Part shown: piece by piece, positions 62,601 through 64,000 of the stretch
Position numbering within the stretch: position 1 is the stretch's first letter
Layout: every line of letters starts with the position of its first letter
NCBI GenBank assembly: GCA_965227155.1
Contig: OZ245731.1
Coordinates: 3,224,001-3,288,000 of the forward strand
Length of the DNA: 64,000 nt
Source of the DNA: UBA6059 sp965227155
GTDB lineage: Bacteria; Bacteroidota; Bacteroidia; Cytophagales; Cyclobacteriaceae
Direction of reading: 5' to 3'
Notes under the pieces: generated by a model
What the model was told of the DNA's origin: nothing
What the model saw: only the letters and a program-made list of their open reading frames with translations
Database searches by the model: none
Program-made: the position numbers and the translations under genes

Positions 62601-64000
62601 ACTGTACCACCTACGGATGGATATTATGACCTGCAGGTGCTTTCCTTCTGTACAGATGGTACTGTATACGAATCAGAGATTGTAACCGGCCTGGTTGATA
62701 GGTTGAACCCTGTGCCATTTGGAAATCCCTCTCCGGCTGATGGCATTCTATCACCCAATGATGAGATATTGATCCAGTTTAATGAAGTGATTGATGAGGG
62801 TATTCTAAACTTCGACAACTTCCGGCTTAAGGGTGTCATCAATGGTACAGAAAATAATCATACCACCAGTGTAAGCTTCAATGGAACCAGCGATTACATG
62901 GAAATTTCGGAGGGTATCAACCTTACCGGCACTCCTTATATCATTGAAATGTGGGTTAAGTGTGATGGCTTGGGCACTGAACAAACGCTGTTTTCCCAGG
63001 GGGAAGGCACTGAGCAATCCATCTACATAGGCTTTAATGCCGCTAATCAGCTAGTATGGCGACATGCAGGTCAGGAGATTGTTACGAATAATGCTAATAC
63101 GATAGATGGTGGTGAACAAGCCTGGACACATTTTGCCTTTGTATTTGATAAAGCCAATAACGTTGGTAGAATCTATCAAAATGCTACAGAACTTGCTTAC
63201 AATGGCGATAAGACATTGACCGCTGAATACCGCGGGTCGGGTGCTATCAACATAGGCCGCAATTTCTTTTCTGAGGATAAATATTTTGATGGATATATTC
63301 ATGAATTAAGAATTTGGACCCAGGTTCCGACACCTCCTGATCAAATACCCGGTAAGCTCGCCACTTTGAGCGTGAGAAGGCTTACAGGCAGAGAGGTAGG
63401 TTTGGTAGGCAACTGGCCCATGGATGAGGGCAGTGGCAACCTTGCAAGAGATATTGCCCGTGCTAAAAATGCCATGGTCAATGCCAACTGGTTGATAGAC
63501 CCATCCGGTAACTCAGCAATTTTCGATGGTAACGGTCACATGGTTATACCTGGAAGTTTTCTTGCCATGTTCGAAGAAGAGGACATCACCGTGGAATTTT
63601 GGTTTAGGCTGGCCTCAGGGGGAGATTACACTTTACTTTCCAATGGCCTTGGCGATGGCTCTGATACTAACGAAGGTGGTTGGGCTATTCGTGCCACGGC
63701 AGACGAAAAAATCATGATCTATCATAACGATCAGGTTTTTGAGGCTGTCAGTGAGGATTATTTTGACGACCAATGGCATCATTTTGCCATGGTGCTTAAT
63801 CGAATTGGCAACCTCACAACCTTTATTGATGGCCGTCAGCAAAATATTACCAATGCTTCACCCTACGGTGGTTTCCAGGGGGACTTAGCTTTAGGGGCTA
63901 CCATACATTTTGAAGACTCTACCTTTAGCCGAAAGCTTGTAGGAAGCCTTGATGAAGTTCGGATTTGGAACACAAGCAGGACCAGAGCTCAGATTGAACT
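56670..64000 (+). CDS. Giant secreted LamG/FN3-like protein (partial, runs off the end)
   Basis: The frame is open for 2,443 codons from ATG 56670 to the end of the window. The signal peptide hydrophobic core is GLCVLFVLLFSLAVFNQAKA, with likely cleavage after AKA at residue 48. FN3-like segments lie at ~225-610 (SVNISWDNATGYSRDMYYKV, CDKITLTWNDATSG, GSIKLTWNNDATGQ). LamG/jellyroll domains sit at ~640-815 (SLEFNGTDQYIEVPHT, NGNIDEVRIWN), ~2065-2250 (VSFNGTSDYMEIS) and from ~2280 on (AIFDGNGHMVIPG, GSLDEVRIWN). The middle (~870-2000) is unassigned, with a Thr/Ser-rich stretch near 1640-1690. It is probably an adhesin or surface-attached giant; any C-terminal sorting signal lies outside the window. 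The ATG precedes a terminator-like hairpin, so the true start is uncertain. Confidence 0.9.
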   Translation, partial: MERSLPTGVPERAPFFTSRSQLLHAGIRGLCVLFVLLFSLAVFNQAKAWDFNADSHISNVKIDRDRGVLTFTMVVYHEISGSNDDNLIRFNLMINNQYYFTVNSLDSYGSGWNFQAGPPAIQWSFFDQGEDTFAVGWDNNKKEANNEPLGTARRIPEVINELSVTTRYFGDFGYADFVVPLAEVDKYALDYTIEWDQLSFEDDGGDFFDDNYTRTITQVWPNISLSGVTASKDVCASVNISWDNATGYSRDMYYKVYRRSQNNAPGTTNPVGTVEEVLADGQGLTSAFDQLEDPKPIDYYYQIDAGYGQNLARIQRYFTVGGPPKTGYNTPTGFAVTNHTCDKITLTWNDATSGDETSQYHITRDDGKTYTVFKGTGKLDITSEVDEQDYVFTIASENNCGFRSPTATATSSLTTLSGPTGLAASTQSDGSIKLTWNNDATGQKKFFIKKSFNGGIETIDNLEPTATDYTDDNVDICQTYDYEIFVANDCDQAGVLGSSVSHRIDLDITNTFDTKNVFGSKGYYTNRVEINWTPDNNETLLEEYRVYRKVLGSSSDYSQVTSMSKSSTTYIDNTTDPGVIYEYLIFGTTTCEGATLRTDSIKTVGFRVPAGIVGGQIVFEGGTGVRDVKVQVTKTSGSKGSSLEFNGTDQYIEVPHTTKLAPTTNKLTLEAWVNPANLTGNKTIISKVNGNTGYGLDIQNSTARFYIYNGTSIQTVTGTIFSGQFSQLTGTYDGTELRLYVNGKETTTAGVTSISHNTSDLIIGALGNTTKSQWFNGNIDEVRIWNIAKDSATVIRDYQRKVTQDEAGLVAYWNFDEAVGEAIYDQSKVGAVFNENHGNIFNTANWSNTTPADLFDMAFTDGSGSYSVPNIRYNGAGETFKIQPILVPHVFVEPSRTVFIGEGSQVLNNQDFLDESSFAFTGRLLYDKDHDGYTNAGAFTVGLECPVEGAYLYIDGNLVLDRNNIPITTQSDGSFEIEVPIGPHAITVGKDGHSFSAGRFPSDDPTDFYNFNDDLATPVIFKDTTKQIVVGRVVGGNDQAAQKPGLGLSKNNIGIAELTFVSQGGTGCYSATVKTDTLSGEYRVELPPYRYDVDPFEIDNPGLVPDISFSSTDGFNMLLDVEDKLELKTVVDTTFNAAGTRQIDSIQYHETKDFIYFATPTLLGLNELGETGSRLVGEKTVNVEGVPTNTSVFPHAIIQQAKDYTITYRGTELYRNYDNPSITLTDTVLITNASVDIFNQLALQPSSKLQLDENGETTYTFKGGNPNLQIDDARPEQSYTRTWTAKLEVFDNQGNKVGEGDWKPDPSEDITEFRGFVFGTLQDGSTFATQGPSVVEFILRDPPGSNSTATLAKGTSYTRTETISLTESNGLSNSTLIKAGPKFETGFIGFAQETEIIVDATVGATTERSVNSEGESEETVTLEREWTTNGDPLQVGARGDLFVGRARAFVFGIGTDLTLVQSSLCGNGIVECYPGAALIDIGGVDYTIGTKKSLSVAPTGDETMFLVTQNAIETLEIPRLELLRNALLSSSKYNSNLAPDNENYGKNNDDPVFGTNPPANVSYTFNNPNLPDIEIDVKGSKVKQTNPANVDSVRWYNQQIRLWQQAIERNEREKFEVIKNTPNPEAFVYSADGVAFTSSKTVEKTRTQTTTIEVNTSAEIGAELGAIVSGVGATNSTSFTMDVSNSTTSSTSKTNTLTTSYTLLDGDEDDRFRINVYNSPDGNGAIFTLEGGETMCPYEGEIKSKYYKDPNTNDFVVLSAGSVQREKPTIALDGSDLRTNVPTSEAAFYEIILGNDNTLDQRMEYHLSVDGNAFGAIVKMDGVAIDTDFAIDALGSTRKIIAVEKGPGPEFKYDDIVLQFHSNCQFADGTSSEEDIFQEVTLRAHFIPGCTQPEIFEPANNFTVNTKNINSDKKTILPISIGNYDINSETFEKILIRYKPTFSTTWKSIDEYYVNEDPAFPDRKLIPRDEFTTDFDWTVPPTDGYYDLQVLSFCTDGTVYESEIVTGLVDRLNPVPFGNPSPADGILSPNDEILIQFNEVIDEGILNFDNFRLKGVINGTENNHTTSVSFNGTSDYMEISEGINLTGTPYIIEMWVKCDGLGTEQTLFSQGEGTEQSIYIGFNAANQLVWRHAGQEIVTNNANTIDGGEQAWTHFAFVFDKANNVGRIYQNATELAYNGDKTLTAEYRGSGAINIGRNFFSEDKYFDGYIHELRIWTQVPTPPDQIPGKLATLSVRRLTGREVGLVGNWPMDEGSGNLARDIARAKNAMVNANWLIDPSGNSAIFDGNGHMVIPGSFLAMFEEEDITVEFWFRLASGGDYTLLSNGLGDGSDTNEGGWAIRATADEKIMIYHNDQVFEAVSEDYFDDQWHHFAMVLNRIGNLTTFIDGRQQNITNASPYGGFQGDLALGATIHFEDSTFSRKLVGSLDEVRIWNTSRTRAQIE
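56692..56717 (+). terminator. Terminator-like hairpin overlapping the first codons of the giant gene
   Basis: A perfect 8-bp GC-rich stem (GGGTGCCC / GGGCACCC) with a GAGA tetraloop followed by six T. It begins 22 nt after the apparent ATG of the giant gene and 191 nt after the LytTR stop. It may terminate the LytTR transcript or attenuate the giant gene. If it is a plain terminator, translation of the giant gene must start downstream, where only TTG codons (56733, 56736) precede the signal peptide. Confidence 0.75.

Overview
The window reads as chromosomal DNA of a marine or soil Bacteroidota, probably Cytophagales-like. This is inferred from gene content: a beta-propeller sensor kinase with LytTR regulators, tandem ~800-residue FtsX-type permeases, a SusC-plug-like motif, a Cj0069-family protein and a giant LamG surface protein. 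No rRNA or tRNA was seen.

Region 1 (1-9.8 kb, then ppdK to 12.6 kb) is a central carbon and redox block. Pta and AckA interconvert acetyl-CoA and acetate. An apparently complete group 3b (NADP-linked) [NiFe]-hydrogenase operon follows: beta subunit, cNMP-binding protein, gamma, delta (small), alpha (large) and maturation protease. Pyruvate phosphate dikinase comes next with a strong terminator. Together they could handle excess reductant, acetate and pyruvate/PEP under low oxygen. Region 2 (12.8-22.2 kb) is ordinary: GlsB-like membrane protein, fatty acid hydroxylase, ATP-grasp-like protein, GNAT, F420-type oxidoreductase, SulP transporter, two SDRs and an AraC regulator. Two copies of an 88-bp MITE-like element lie at 1056-1143 and 15881-15968.

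Region 3 (22.29-39.94 kb) is the highlight: an integron-like gene cassette array. Fifteen consecutive cassettes, plus a composite terminal one, all lie on the minus strand. Each carries one gene (one carries two) beginning 9-37 nt after the cassette boundary and ending at a 123-230 bp imperfect palindrome that behaves like an attC site. Low-coordinate ends read AACG and high-coordinate ends read GTTA or GTTG. Each of cassettes 2-15 begins with a private ~9-10 nt sequence that is the reverse complement of the first bases of its own attC, so each cassette is still a self-consistent excision unit. A tyrosine recombinase (35312-36184) lies at the proximal end and reads toward the array, with an attI-like junction just 3' of its stop codon. 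All catalytic residues are present, but the ~42-residue insertion that defines IntI integrases is missing. A second, degraded copy of recombinase 3' end plus attI, with its own cassettes, lies at 38.1-39.9 kb. Cassette products are nearly all unknown, and many are secreted or membrane proteins. The distal end holds two decayed toxin-antitoxin modules.

Region 4 (39.97-64 kb) holds a TlpA-like thioredoxin, RsgA, three tandem FtsX/MacB-type permeases without an ATPase, a MocR-like regulator that has lost its PLP lysine, small proteins, a propeller histidine kinase with a REC-LytTR regulator and a lone LytTR protein, and the first 2,443 codons of a giant LamG/FN3-like secreted protein that runs off the end. 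A perfect terminator-like hairpin overlaps its first codons.
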